In this document: positions 6,164 through 13,311 of the stretch, piece by piece
Position numbering within the stretch: position 1 is the first letter of the stretch
How the letters are laid out: each line of letters begins with the position of its first letter
Source: Aigarchaeota archaeon
GTDB lineage: Archaea; Thermoproteota; Nitrososphaeria_A; Caldarchaeales; Wolframiiraptoraceae
Assembly: GCA_025059415.1 (NCBI GenBank)
Contig: JANXDQ010000023.1
Location: 1 to 16,458 of the forward strand
DNA length: 16,458 nt
Direction: 5' to 3'
The notes under the pieces: model-generated
The model's database searches: none
Told to the model about the DNA's origin: nothing
Seen by the model: only the letters and a program-made list of their open reading frames with translations
Position numbers and translations under genes: made by a program

Positions 6164-7477
6164 GTGTCAACAAAAGATGAAGGAATTCAAATCGTTAAGG
6201 AATTGTTAAAGAGACTTCATCGAGGCGAGAGTATTGAGTATCTGAAGATGGAGTTTGGTGAAATGCTGGCGAGGATATCGCCTTTTGAGATACCGTTGAT
6301 TGAGCAGAAATTGGTGGAAGAGGGGATTTCGGTAGGGGAGATCGCCAGGCTCTGTGATTTACATGTCGAGCTCTTTAGGGAGCATCTGAGGGTGAGGGAG
6401 CTTGACGGCGTGCCTGCGGGTCACCCCCTCGACTTATTGCTGAAAGAAAATGAGTGGATCATGAAGCAAGCTGAGGTGGTCAGGTTAATCGCGGCACTAA
6501 TCCTGAGGGGCGATAATGAAAAGAGTGTTGAGAATGACTTCGCCGAGCTGAAGAATAAGGTGAACGACCTCAGGAAGATAAGAACACATTACGTGAAGAT
6601 CCAAATGCTGTTATTCCCATATCTGGAGAGACGCGGCATCATCGCTGTTCCAAGGGTCATGTGGGCGAGGGAGGACCAGGTGCGCGTAAAGCTGAGGGCT
6701 TTGTTGGAATTTACCGAGAGGGTTAGAGACGAAATCGAGTTGATGAAGGAGGCGGCGAGCAAGGCCCTCGAAATAGCTCAGGAGATCTCCGACGTAGTAT
6801 TCAGGGAAAATAAGATTTTGTTCCCAACTGTTTGGACTCTGTTTTCGGATGGCGAGTGGGCGGCGATAAGCGACGCGGCGGGAGACCTAGGATACATAGT
6901 GGAAGCAAAAGACGCGCTATGGCATACCGATGCTAAGCCCATATTGCCTTACGAGGTCAGGGACGGTATAACACCAGATCAATTGGAGCGATTACCAGAA
7001 GAGTTCAAATCCATGGCCTTATCACAGGTAGCCCAGCCAGACCATTATGAAATAAAGTCAGAAAAAGATCTTGATTTGGGGACAGGATTCCTCGACGCTG
7101 AGGAGGTTAAAGGGCTCTTCAAAGCTCTTCCAATCGAATTAACCTACGCAAATGTGGATGACCGCGTCAGATTCTTCACGCAGAGCATCTTCCATGAGGG
7201 GTTCAAGAGGGCCAGGACGATAATCGGGAGAAGGCTGGAGTTCTGCCATCCACCTAGGCTGGAAAAGGTTGTTAGAAGCGTCGTAGACGAGATTAAGTCC
7301 GGGAAGGCCGACTTCAGGGAATTCTGGACAATGCTGGGCGGGAGGACCATAAGGGTCCTAATAATTCCGGTCAAGGGCGATCATGGAAAACTACTTGGAA
7401 CGGTCGAGATCGTCGAGGATCTAACCGAGATCATCAATAACCCCGAGGAGATTAAGAAGAAGATAATGGTGTTGTAA
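6164..7477 (+). CDS. DUF438 / hemerythrin-like / PAS sensor protein
   Basis: A cytoplasmic protein of 437 residues in the known DUF438 architecture. Residues about 10-80 are DUF438, ending in L-C-D-L-H-V-E-L-F at 63-71. Residues about 85-235 are a hemerythrin-like helical bundle beginning P-A-G-H-P-L-D with H87; later T-H-Y-V-K and F-R-E-N-K-I-L-F-P could carry further metal ligands. Residues about 306-430 are a PAS domain opening with G-T-G-F-L, containing V-R-F-F-T-Q-S-I-F and the family hallmark C361-H362-P-P, and closing with G-T-V-E-I-V-E-D-L-T. There are no membrane segments and no kinase or nuclease domain, so it is a sensor without a visible output of its own. Hemerythrin and Cys-His PAS domains elsewhere bind iron or heme and respond to oxygen, NO or redox; that role is inferred here. 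It starts at GTG and lies two bases before the HTH gene. Confidence 0.85.
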   Translation: MSTKDEGIQIVKELLKRLHRGESIEYLKMEFGEMLARISPFEIPLIEQKLVEEGISVGEIARLCDLHVELFREHLRVRELDGVPAGHPLDLLLKENEWIMKQAEVVRLIAALILRGDNEKSVENDFAELKNKVNDLRKIRTHYVKIQMLLFPYLERRGIIAVPRVMWAREDQVRVKLRALLEFTERVRDEIELMKEAASKALEIAQEISDVVFRENKILFPTVWTLFSDGEWAAISDAAGDLGYIVEAKDALWHTDAKPILPYEVRDGITPDQLERLPEEFKSMALSQVAQPDHYEIKSEKDLDLGTGFLDAEEVKGLFKALPIELTYANVDDRVRFFTQSIFHEGFKRARTIIGRRLEFCHPPRLEKVVRSVVDEIKSGKADFREFWTMLGGRTIRVLIIPVKGDHGKLLGTVEIVEDLTEIINNPEEIKKKIMVL

Positions 7478-7479
7478 CA

Positions 7480-7878
7480 TTGAAGGACGTCTTCGAGATA
7501 GCATACAGGTACGTGATGCCCGCGATCAGGGGGCTCGTAGTCAGAGAAATCCATAAATATGGAATCCGAGAAAGCATTATAGCCAACATCCTTGGGATCT
7601 CGCGATCAGCGGTTACGAGGTATATCATGGGAGAAAGAGGCGGATACATTAACCTAGTAAAATTTAATGAGGTTATTCCAATGATTAGGGAGTTGAGCAA
7701 GAACATAATTGAGAAGCAGTTAATGCCTCAAGAGATCCACTTAATGATGTTTAAGATCGCCGCCCACCTGATGTCGAGGAAGAAATTATGCGGATTACAC
7801 AAAAGAATTGATCAAAGCATCGATATAGTAAAATGCGAGATATGCCCCACGATATTCAAGGAAATTACCCCAAGTTAA
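7480..7878 (+). CDS. HTH transcriptional regulator with C-terminal cysteine cluster
   Basis: This 132-residue protein begins at a TTG two bases after the sensor gene's stop, so the two are probably co-transcribed. Residues about 15-60 form a helix-turn-helix: R-G-L-V-V-R-E-I then S-I-I-A-N-I-L-G-I-S-R-S-A-V-T-R-Y-I at 32-49, with the recognition helix at about 41-50. A helical linker follows. The C-terminus holds C104-x2-H107-x11-C119-x2-C122, arranged like a metal or iron-sulfur site or a thiol switch. The layout resembles archaeal HTH proteins of the COG2522 kind, where conserved C-terminal cysteines are common; that match is from memory, not a search. With an iron-type sensor next to it, the likely job is redox- or gas-responsive control of transcription, perhaps of its own promoter. 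The gene ends 116 bases before the converging Sua5 gene. Confidence 0.78.
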   Translation: MKDVFEIAYRYVMPAIRGLVVREIHKYGIRESIIANILGISRSAVTRYIMGERGGYINLVKFNEVIPMIRELSKNIIEKQLMPQEIHLMMFKIAAHLMSRKKLCGLHKRIDQSIDIVKCEICPTIFKEITPS

Positions 7879-7955
7879 AATATTTTGCGCAGAACTTTAT
7901 CGAGATAAAGATGGCCATGGTCAATGATAGCTATAAGTAACGATAAGATAGATTT

Positions 7956-7975
7956 CTCTTTAAACATCCAAAGAG
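7956..7975. terminator. Inverted repeat between convergent genes
   Basis: CTCTTT at 7956-7961 and AAAGAG at 7970-7975 form a perfect six-base stem with an eight-base loop in the gap where the HTH gene and the Sua5 gene converge. It is a candidate two-way termination or mRNA-end structure. The stem is short and AT-rich, so the support is modest. Confidence 0.3.
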
Positions 7976-7994
7976 GTCTCTGATATTTTACTCG

Positions 7995-9062
7995 CTAGGC
8001 CTTGATTATGGTTTTAGAAGCTTTTCTAAGTCTATTCATTACGGTGAGGCCAAGCCCCTTTTCCTGCACGCCCTCGATGATCGCGATGTCGCAATTTAAG
8101 TCATCTATGCTCCTCAATATCTTGAAGAGGTTTTTCGCGATTTCAAACGCATTTTTCCGCGATCCAAGTCCTAAAACCACCGCGTTCCGCGAAATTGACG
8201 AGTATTCATCGACGTTTTCAAATGTTGCGACGATGCATACCCTGTATCCCTCATTGATGTAACTCAACGCCGTATCCCTTACGACATCCACCATTTTCTT
8301 AACGTCGCCCGATGATGGATCTATGAGTATGATTGGTGTTTCTGGGGAGTAATGTTTGTACTTCATTCCGGGTGCAAGCGCATCTTCGGCCTCGATATAT
8401 CCGCGGGCAAATTCGGGTATGGTTATCTTTTCACCCAAAACACGTTCAAGGTCCTCTACCGTATAAGCTCCTGGCCTTAAGAGTAATGGCGGCTCTGCGA
8501 GGATATTCACCACCGTTGACTCAACGCCATAAATGGTCTCACCGGCATCGATGATCGCATCTATCCTGCCGTAAAGATCCCTAATCACGTGAGCTGCGGT
8601 GGTGGGGCTCGGCCTGCCCGCAAGGTTCGCGCTGGGCGCGGCTATGGGGACTCCGACCTCATTGATCAACATCATTGCCACCGGGTGGGCCGGCATCCTC
8701 ACGGCAACAGTGTCGAGTCCACCAGTGACTGTCTTTGGCACATTGTGGTGTTTTGGCAAAATGAGTGTGAGCGGACCAGGCCAAAATGTTTCCATTAAAT
8801 TATACGCCTTTTTCGGCACATTTACTGCGACTTCGTCGAGCATCGAGATATCAGAAATGTGCACTATGAGGGGGTTGTCGGGGGGCCTCATCTTGGCAAA
8901 AAATATCTTTTTAACCGCCGCCTCGTTGAAAACGACCGCGGCAAGGCCATAAACGGTCTCCGTTGGAAAAGCAACTATTCCGCCTCCCCGCAGGATTTCA
9001 GCCGCCGTCCTCAATACTTCAGGATCAGGTCTTTGCGGATCAGTTTTCAATATCATGGTCAT
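7995..9062 (-). CDS. sua5: Threonylcarbamoyl-AMP synthase, Sua5 type (YrdC plus Sua5 domains)
   Basis: Makes L-threonylcarbamoyladenylate from threonine, bicarbonate and ATP in the cytoplasm, the first step of t6A formation at position 37 of ANN-decoding tRNAs; the KEOPS complex then transfers the group. Residues about 15-200 are the YrdC domain: A-F-P-T-E-T-V-Y-G-L at 31-40, K57-x-R59-P-P-D-N-P-L, P-S-A-N-L-A-G-R-P-S-P-T at 143-154 and S-T-V-V at 182-185. A linker with P-G-M-K-Y-K-H-Y-S-P at 231-240 leads into the C-terminal Sua5 domain, which marks this as Sua5 rather than the shorter TsaC. The length of 355 is typical. A GGTGGAGG site at 9077-9070 lies seven bases before the ATG at 9062 and supports that start; a second ATG lies two codons on. 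Adenine deaminase lies 111 bases upstream on the same strand. Confidence 0.93.
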   Translation of the reverse strand: MTMILKTDPQRPDPEVLRTAAEILRGGGIVAFPTETVYGLAAVVFNEAAVKKIFFAKMRPPDNPLIVHISDISMLDEVAVNVPKKAYNLMETFWPGPLTLILPKHHNVPKTVTGGLDTVAVRMPAHPVAMMLINEVGVPIAAPSANLAGRPSPTTAAHVIRDLYGRIDAIIDAGETIYGVESTVVNILAEPPLLLRPGAYTVEDLERVLGEKITIPEFARGYIEAEDALAPGMKYKHYSPETPIILIDPSSGDVKKMVDVVRDTALSYINEGYRVCIVATFENVDEYSSISRNAVVLGLGSRKNAFEIAKNLFKILRSIDDLNCDIAIIEGVQEKGLGLTVMNRLRKASKTIIKA

Positions 9063-9173
9063 GTAAAGTCCTCCACCACTAACCTGGTGATATTAGGGGA
9101 ATTATAGCATTAACTCGTGAGGGCACTCTTGCGTTTTAATCGTAAAAATGAATGGATAGATATTAATGTATTG

Positions 9174-10946
9174 TTATTCAGCTATGATGCTTATTTTCCT
9201 GAATTCGACCGTGTCTATGAGTCCCCTATCCGTCAACCTGATCTCCGGGAGCACGGAGAGCGAGATGAGCGATAGGGTCATGAATGGGGACTTCATCTCG
9301 CAGCCGAGTTCTCTCCAAGCCTCCTCCACCCCTTTGATCTTCTTTGAAACCGCCTCGGCCGGCTCATCGGTTATCAGCCCGGCTATTGGGAGCTCAAGTT
9401 TAGCGATTACCCGTCCATCTCGGGCAACCGCTATTCCTCCACCAGCCCCCGCGACCTCATTTGCTGCCAAGGCCATGTCCTCCGGCCTTATTCCGAGGAC
9501 TATGAGGTTGTGGCTGTCATGGGCTATCGTCGATGCTATGGCCCCCGATTTTAAGCCGAAGCCCCTAACCAGCCCTCTGCCCATCCTCCCCGATCCCCCG
9601 TGCCTCTCGACCACGGCCGCCAGCGCTAAATCGCGGCCCGGATCGGCCCTTATCTCGCCGTCGAACACGTCGACTTGCTCGATTAAGTGCTTGGTGAGCA
9701 CGCTGAGTTCATAGACCTGGATCACGTGGACGGGTGCTTTGCCCCTCTTATCGACCCTTATGACGAAGTCGCTCGGGGTCAGGGATCTTGGGAGCTTGAC
9801 GGTCTTCCTGGCCCTCTTGGGATACGGCCTGGACTTGACTTCGAGGAGGAGTTTATAGTCCCTGGCGATCAGGGTGCCGTTTACGTAGACTTCCTTGACC
9901 CTGACCTCCTCCAGGTCTGAGAGGAGGACTATGTCCGCCATTCTGCCGGGGGCGATCCCACCTATGAGGTGGTCTACCCCATAGTGTTCGGCCGGATTCA
10001 GCGTCGCCATCTGAATTGCCTCAACCGGGTCGACTCCTTCCTCAATGGCCCTCCTAACTATGTAGTCCATGTGGCCCTCCTCCAATAGGTCGTTGAGGTG
10101 CCTGTCGTCCGAGACTATGATCGCCCTCCGGGAGTCCAGGCCGAGGCCCGTCAAAGCCTTGAGGCAATTCCCGAGGTCTCTCCAAGCAGACCCCTCCCTC
10201 ATCATCGCGTAAATCCCGAGTCTAAGCCTCTCGGCGACGTCCTCTGGCCTCGTCGATTCGTGGCAAGAGCTTATGCCCGCGGCCGCGTAAGCGTTTAGAT
10301 CTGCTCCGAGGAGGCTGTCCGAATGGCCCTCAACGACCCTCCCAGCCCTGAGGGCGGCATCGATCTTCGCCAAGACATTTCTATCCCCAGCTAAAACTCC
10401 GGGATAATTCATCATCTCCCCCAAGGCTATCGTCTCGGGCCAGGTTAGGGCCTCCCTGATCTCCCTTAATCCAAGCTTCGCTCCGCTTGTCTCGAACTCG
10501 GGGCTTGAAGCCGGCACACAGGAGGGGACGCAGATATAGACCTTCAGAGGAAGGCCTCGGATCTCCATCCGAATCATCTTCAGGGCATCGATCCCGAGGA
10601 CGTTGGCTATTTCATGGGGGTCCGCGAATATGCAGGTGGTGCCTCGGGGAAGGACGGCCTTCGCGAACTCCGTGAATGTCACCATCGAGCTCTCGACGTG
10701 GACGTGGGCATCCATGAACCCCGGACAGGCATAAAGCCCCCTAGCATCCGCGACTTTCGTCTCCGACCCTATCGCGTGATCAGCCCTGCCCACGAGAGCT
10801 ATCCTAGAACCCTTAACGGCTATGTCAACGCCTTCTTGGATCTCTCCCGTGTAGACATTGACCAGGGAGGCGTCCTTGATCACGAGATCCGCCTTTAAAC
10901 GCCCCAAGGCAACGTCAATTAAATCACGATGAACAGCCCTTTCCAT
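9174..10946 (-). CDS. ade: Adenine deaminase
   Basis: Hydrolyses adenine to hypoxanthine and ammonia in purine salvage, in the cytoplasm. It is an amidohydrolase-fold, metal-dependent enzyme. After a short beta domain, the first metal motif is G-F-M-D-A-H-V-H-V-E-S-S with H81 and H83; D-P-H-E-I-A-N-V-L-G follows at 109-118. Further on come V-V-E-G-H-S, S-S-C-H-E-S and V-S-D-D-R-H, all characteristic of the AdeC family. The C-terminal domain ends with L-G-C-E-M-K-S-P-F-M-T-L-S-L-I-S-L-S-V-L-P. The length of 590 is typical (550-600). The ATG at 10946 has no ribosome site but a TTAAAT box about 25 bases upstream, so the mRNA is probably leaderless. Its base composition is richer in G and C than the importer region. 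The 111-base gap to Sua5 holds a five-T tract (minus strand) near 9148-9144 but no clear terminator. Confidence 0.95.
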   Translation of the reverse strand: MERAVHRDLIDVALGRLKADLVIKDASLVNVYTGEIQEGVDIAVKGSRIALVGRADHAIGSETKVADARGLYACPGFMDAHVHVESSMVTFTEFAKAVLPRGTTCIFADPHEIANVLGIDALKMIRMEIRGLPLKVYICVPSCVPASSPEFETSGAKLGLREIREALTWPETIALGEMMNYPGVLAGDRNVLAKIDAALRAGRVVEGHSDSLLGADLNAYAAAGISSCHESTRPEDVAERLRLGIYAMMREGSAWRDLGNCLKALTGLGLDSRRAIIVSDDRHLNDLLEEGHMDYIVRRAIEEGVDPVEAIQMATLNPAEHYGVDHLIGGIAPGRMADIVLLSDLEEVRVKEVYVNGTLIARDYKLLLEVKSRPYPKRARKTVKLPRSLTPSDFVIRVDKRGKAPVHVIQVYELSVLTKHLIEQVDVFDGEIRADPGRDLALAAVVERHGGSGRMGRGLVRGFGLKSGAIASTIAHDSHNLIVLGIRPEDMALAANEVAGAGGGIAVARDGRVIAKLELPIAGLITDEPAEAVSKKIKGVEEAWRELGCEMKSPFMTLSLISLSVLPEIRLTDRGLIDTVEFRKISIIAE

Positions 10947-10968
10947 ATCGATGCTATTCCAGTTTTCG

Positions 10969-10974
10969 ATTTAA
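10969..10974 (-). promoter_or_regulatory. TATA box for adenine deaminase
   Basis: The minus strand reads TTAAAT, centred about 25 bases before the ATG at 10946. This fits a leaderless transcript; the intervening bases show no ribosome binding site. Confidence 0.45.
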
Positions 10975-11080
10975 GCATTATCAAACACGGGGTTGAAGGA
11001 TATATATCTCGAGGGGCCGGCGAGTCCGATGTGGGCCTCTGAGAAGATCCGCGAATGCGCCGTCACCAAGCGTAAACGCA

Positions 11081-12412
11081 CTATTCACTAATGATCTGTA
11101 TGTCTCCGAAATTGTCAAAGAACGCGTTTTTATCTATTTCGTTTACCCCGGAGTTTATGCTCAGGACTCCATAGTTTAGGCTACGCGATATCGTGTTATT
11201 CGCCACCTTGTTGCCCCAAGAATCCATTAAGACCACGCCATACGAATTCGAGTTAATCGCGTTTTCATGTACCTCGTTATTGCTTGAGGACGATATGAAT
11301 ACCCCTATATTGTTTGATGTGATGAGGCTCCCGGAGACCTCATTATTATGTGATGAATACATGTAGACAGCGACCTCATTCCCGCTAAGAGAGCTGTATA
11401 AAAGCTTAGTATTATTCGTCTTCCACAGCTCCACCCCCACGCCGATGCCAGATATCTTAAGCCCCCTAAGAGTTACATTGTTGCAGTTTATGAGGATGAC
11501 CTGCCCCGCCGCCTCCACAACCTCCCCGTCCACATCCTCCAAGTAAATTAATGGCCTACCATTTATCGAGTTTCCGGTAACGGTATTTTCGCCGGAAAAT
11601 ATTAGGAGTAAACCTTTGCCGAATATCGTATTTCCTATGATGGCGTTGTATGAGGAGTTTACGACCAATACGTCTCCTCCATGGATGAGGTTCCCCGAGA
11701 CCTCGTTTTCCTCCGAGCTATCGTAGAGATATATGCCGCGGATGCTGCCGATTATAGTGTTCCCAGCTATCTTGTTTTTTCTAGAGGCATATGTGTGGAT
11801 TCCAAAGGCAGGATTGTCCACAATTCTATTATTAGATATGACTACGTTAGAGCTCCTCGTTAAATAAATGCCCTCTCTATTCTCGTGTAAGGTATTCCCA
11901 TGAATTATCACGTCGCGTGATGAGTGAATGTATATCGCCATCCTATTATTCACAAAATAGTTGTTAGCTATGATCACGTTAGATACGCCGTGGATCTCGA
12001 GCCCAGCACCCATGCCAGCAATACCTCCCTTAACACCTCCTCCCATGATCGTGAAACCCGATACGACTACATTGCTAGAATTCACGATCAAGGTATAGCT
12101 GGATTTACCGCCATCGATCACGACCCCTTCAGCGCTCTCGCCGATGAGCACAACTGGTTTATCGATGATGGTGCTCTCCTCATAAACTCCATTCCTGACA
12201 TATATTATGTCCCCGGAATCGGCGTGAGATATGGCCTCGCTTAAAGTCTCAAATTCATCTGGGACGATTATGATCTTTGGCTGGATTCTTAGATCTTGCG
12301 CAGGAATCATTAAGTACATGGCTAATATTAAAAAGGATGTTGAGATGAGGATTGCGGAAGAGACTTTTTTCCGGCTGAGCACTATTCCCCGCATGTAGGG
12401 ATGTGGAAGCAC
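11081..12412 (-). CDS. Exported NosD-like right-handed beta-helix protein
   Basis: A protein of 443 residues with an N-terminal basic patch (R-K-K near 14-16) and a hydrophobic stretch at about 18-38, a signal peptide or membrane anchor. The rest is a parallel beta-helix built from roughly 22-residue turns recognisable as repeats of N-x-I-x-x-N-x-I/S followed by G-I/V-x-L/V. The opening segment, with D-S-G-D-I-I-Y-V-R-N-G-V-Y near 66-78, is the usual entry to NosD/PbH1 proteins. Some relatives are NosD (maturation of nitrous oxide reductase), others are carbohydrate-active or surface proteins. No copper or NosZ/NosF/NosY genes are nearby, so NosD function is not supported. Helix faces rich in Asn and Ser suggest an extracellular or S-layer-associated role. 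The first start is GTG at 12412; the ATG at 12394 is an alternative. No C-terminal membrane anchor is seen. Confidence 0.82.
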   Translation of the reverse strand: MLPHPYMRGIVLSRKKVSSAILISTSFLILAMYLMIPAQDLRIQPKIIIVPDEFETLSEAISHADSGDIIYVRNGVYEESTIIDKPVVLIGESAEGVVIDGGKSSYTLIVNSSNVVVSGFTIMGGGVKGGIAGMGAGLEIHGVSNVIIANNYFVNNRMAIYIHSSRDVIIHGNTLHENREGIYLTRSSNVVISNNRIVDNPAFGIHTYASRKNKIAGNTIIGSIRGIYLYDSSEENEVSGNLIHGGDVLVVNSSYNAIIGNTIFGKGLLLIFSGENTVTGNSINGRPLIYLEDVDGEVVEAAGQVILINCNNVTLRGLKISGIGVGVELWKTNNTKLLYSSLSGNEVAVYMYSSHNNEVSGSLITSNNIGVFISSSSNNEVHENAINSNSYGVVLMDSWGNKVANNTISRSLNYGVLSINSGVNEIDKNAFFDNFGDIQIISE

Positions 12413-12557
12413 CTAATATCTCTATCACAAAGCGGGGCCTCGATAAATGAAGATGTACCCCATATTCTTCGTGACGATATTAAATCCCAGCGGGCTCACT
12501 TTCCCTGGCTTGGACTAGAGTAATCTTCTTCCACAAATACTCATTATCTTATGGGTT

Positions 12558-13112
12558 CTATCGAGTGTAACTGATCATGTTTAGGAATTCTTCGGTCGTC
12601 ATGATTTTTGCCCCATAAATTCTCTCAGCGTACTTTAGTCCCCAGTTATGGTCCTCGTCCGTAAAAGTCTGCACGGCGTCACTTAGTATGATGATGTTAT
12701 ATCCCCTATAGAAGGCATCTGCCGCCGTGTGTTTAACGCATATATTCGTATGGAGCCCAGTTAATACTACTGTGTCTACCTCGAGTTCCCTTAGAAGCAT
12801 GTCAAGACCCGTTTCATAAAATGCGCTGTAACGCTTCTTCTCAACTACGTAGTCGCTTTCGGCGGGTTCTAGTTCCTCGATGACCCTGGACCCATCACTA
12901 CCCTTGACGGCGTGCTGCCCCCATAACTTGAATTCATGATCAATTCGCTTGTCATGTGCATCGTTAGCGTAAATGACCGGTATGCCCCTGTCTCTGGCAG
13001 CGGCCAGCAGCTTTTTCATGTTCGGTATTATGAGATGTGCCCTCTCGCATTTAAGTGCGCCATAAACAAAATCATTGAGCATGTCTATAACAATTACAGC
13101 ATATTTTGACAT
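12558..13112 (-). CDS. Isochorismatase-family cysteine hydrolase (nicotinamidase-like)
   Basis: A cytoplasmic alpha/beta hydrolase of 184 residues that splits an amide (or similar) bond through a Cys-Lys-Asp triad. Counting from the ATG at 13112, the triad is D10 (V-I-D-M-L-N-D-F), K92 (E-K-K-R-Y-S-A-F) and C125 (L-T-G-L-H-T-N-I-C-V). The metal-site residues of nicotinamidases appear as D51, H53 and H67. The numbering matches archaeal nicotinamidases, which supports this ATG over the GTG three codons upstream at 13121. Nicotinamide to nicotinate (NAD salvage) is the likeliest reaction, but T-N-I-C-V is also common in carbamoylsarcosine- and ureidoacrylate-type amidases, so the substrate is unsettled. 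A TATA-like box at 13150-13143 fits transcription beginning near 13120. The 145-base gap to the beta-helix gene shows no other feature. Confidence 0.88.
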   Translation of the reverse strand: MSKYAVIVIDMLNDFVYGALKCERAHLIIPNMKKLLAAARDRGIPVIYANDAHDKRIDHEFKLWGQHAVKGSDGSRVIEELEPAESDYVVEKKRYSAFYETGLDMLLRELEVDTVVLTGLHTNICVKHTAADAFYRGYNIIILSDAVQTFTDEDHNWGLKYAERIYGAKIMTTEEFLNMISYTR

Positions 13113-13142
13113 GGTTCTCACGAATTTTTAGATTACTCTTAC

Positions 13143-13150
13143 TAGATAAG
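13143..13150 (-). promoter_or_regulatory. TATA-like box for the hydrolase
   Basis: CTTATCTA on the minus strand, preceded by an A-rich stretch, lies about 25 bases before the predicted start near 13120. This leaves a leader of about 8 bases to the ATG at 13112. Confidence 0.35.
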
Positions 13151-13200
13151 TTTTTTACTCGAAGGCTGGAGAAGAATCTCTATTTTTAGTTAATCAATCC

Positions 13201-13311
13201 ATGCGAGAGTTTAATACATTTTCATTCCCAATTATGGAGATGCTATTAGTCGAAAGAGGGGGGAATACGGGACAAACCGTATATCCCGGTGGGTGGCTGA
13301 TTAAGCTGTGA
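13201..13311 (+). other. Possible 36-codon reading frame coupled to mre11
   Basis: An ATG at 13201 opens 36 codons ending in a TGA that overlaps the mre11 GTG start as GTGA. The peptide contains M-E-M-L-L-V-E-R-G-G and P-G-G-W-L-I-K-L and matches nothing I recognise. The overlap would allow coupled translation, helpful since mre11 has only a distant GGTGG site (13292-13296). No clear ribosome site precedes the ATG. The frame may be chance. Confidence 0.2.

Noticed and set aside
7879..7994. Search for tRNA, C/D-box RNA or CRISPR in the gaps (338-660, 5896-6163, 7879-7994, 9063-9173, 10947-11080, 12413-12557, 13113-13307)
   Set aside because: No T-arm-like GGTTCRA, no paired C and D boxes, and no direct repeats with regular spacing were seen by eye; a covariance-model scan would be needed to be certain.
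8599..8952. Plus-strand frame opposite the Sua5 gene
   Set aside because: The minus frame carries all Sua5 motifs; this frame has no start signals.
9074..9089. CACCA/TGGTG hairpin overlapping the Sua5 ribosome site
   Set aside because: A five-base stem could hide the ribosome site, but it is short and easily arises by chance at a GGTGG sequence.
9166..9714. Plus-strand 182-codon frame opposite adenine deaminase
   Set aside because: Ser/Pro/Ala-rich shadow of the strong, family-matching minus-strand gene in GC-rich DNA.
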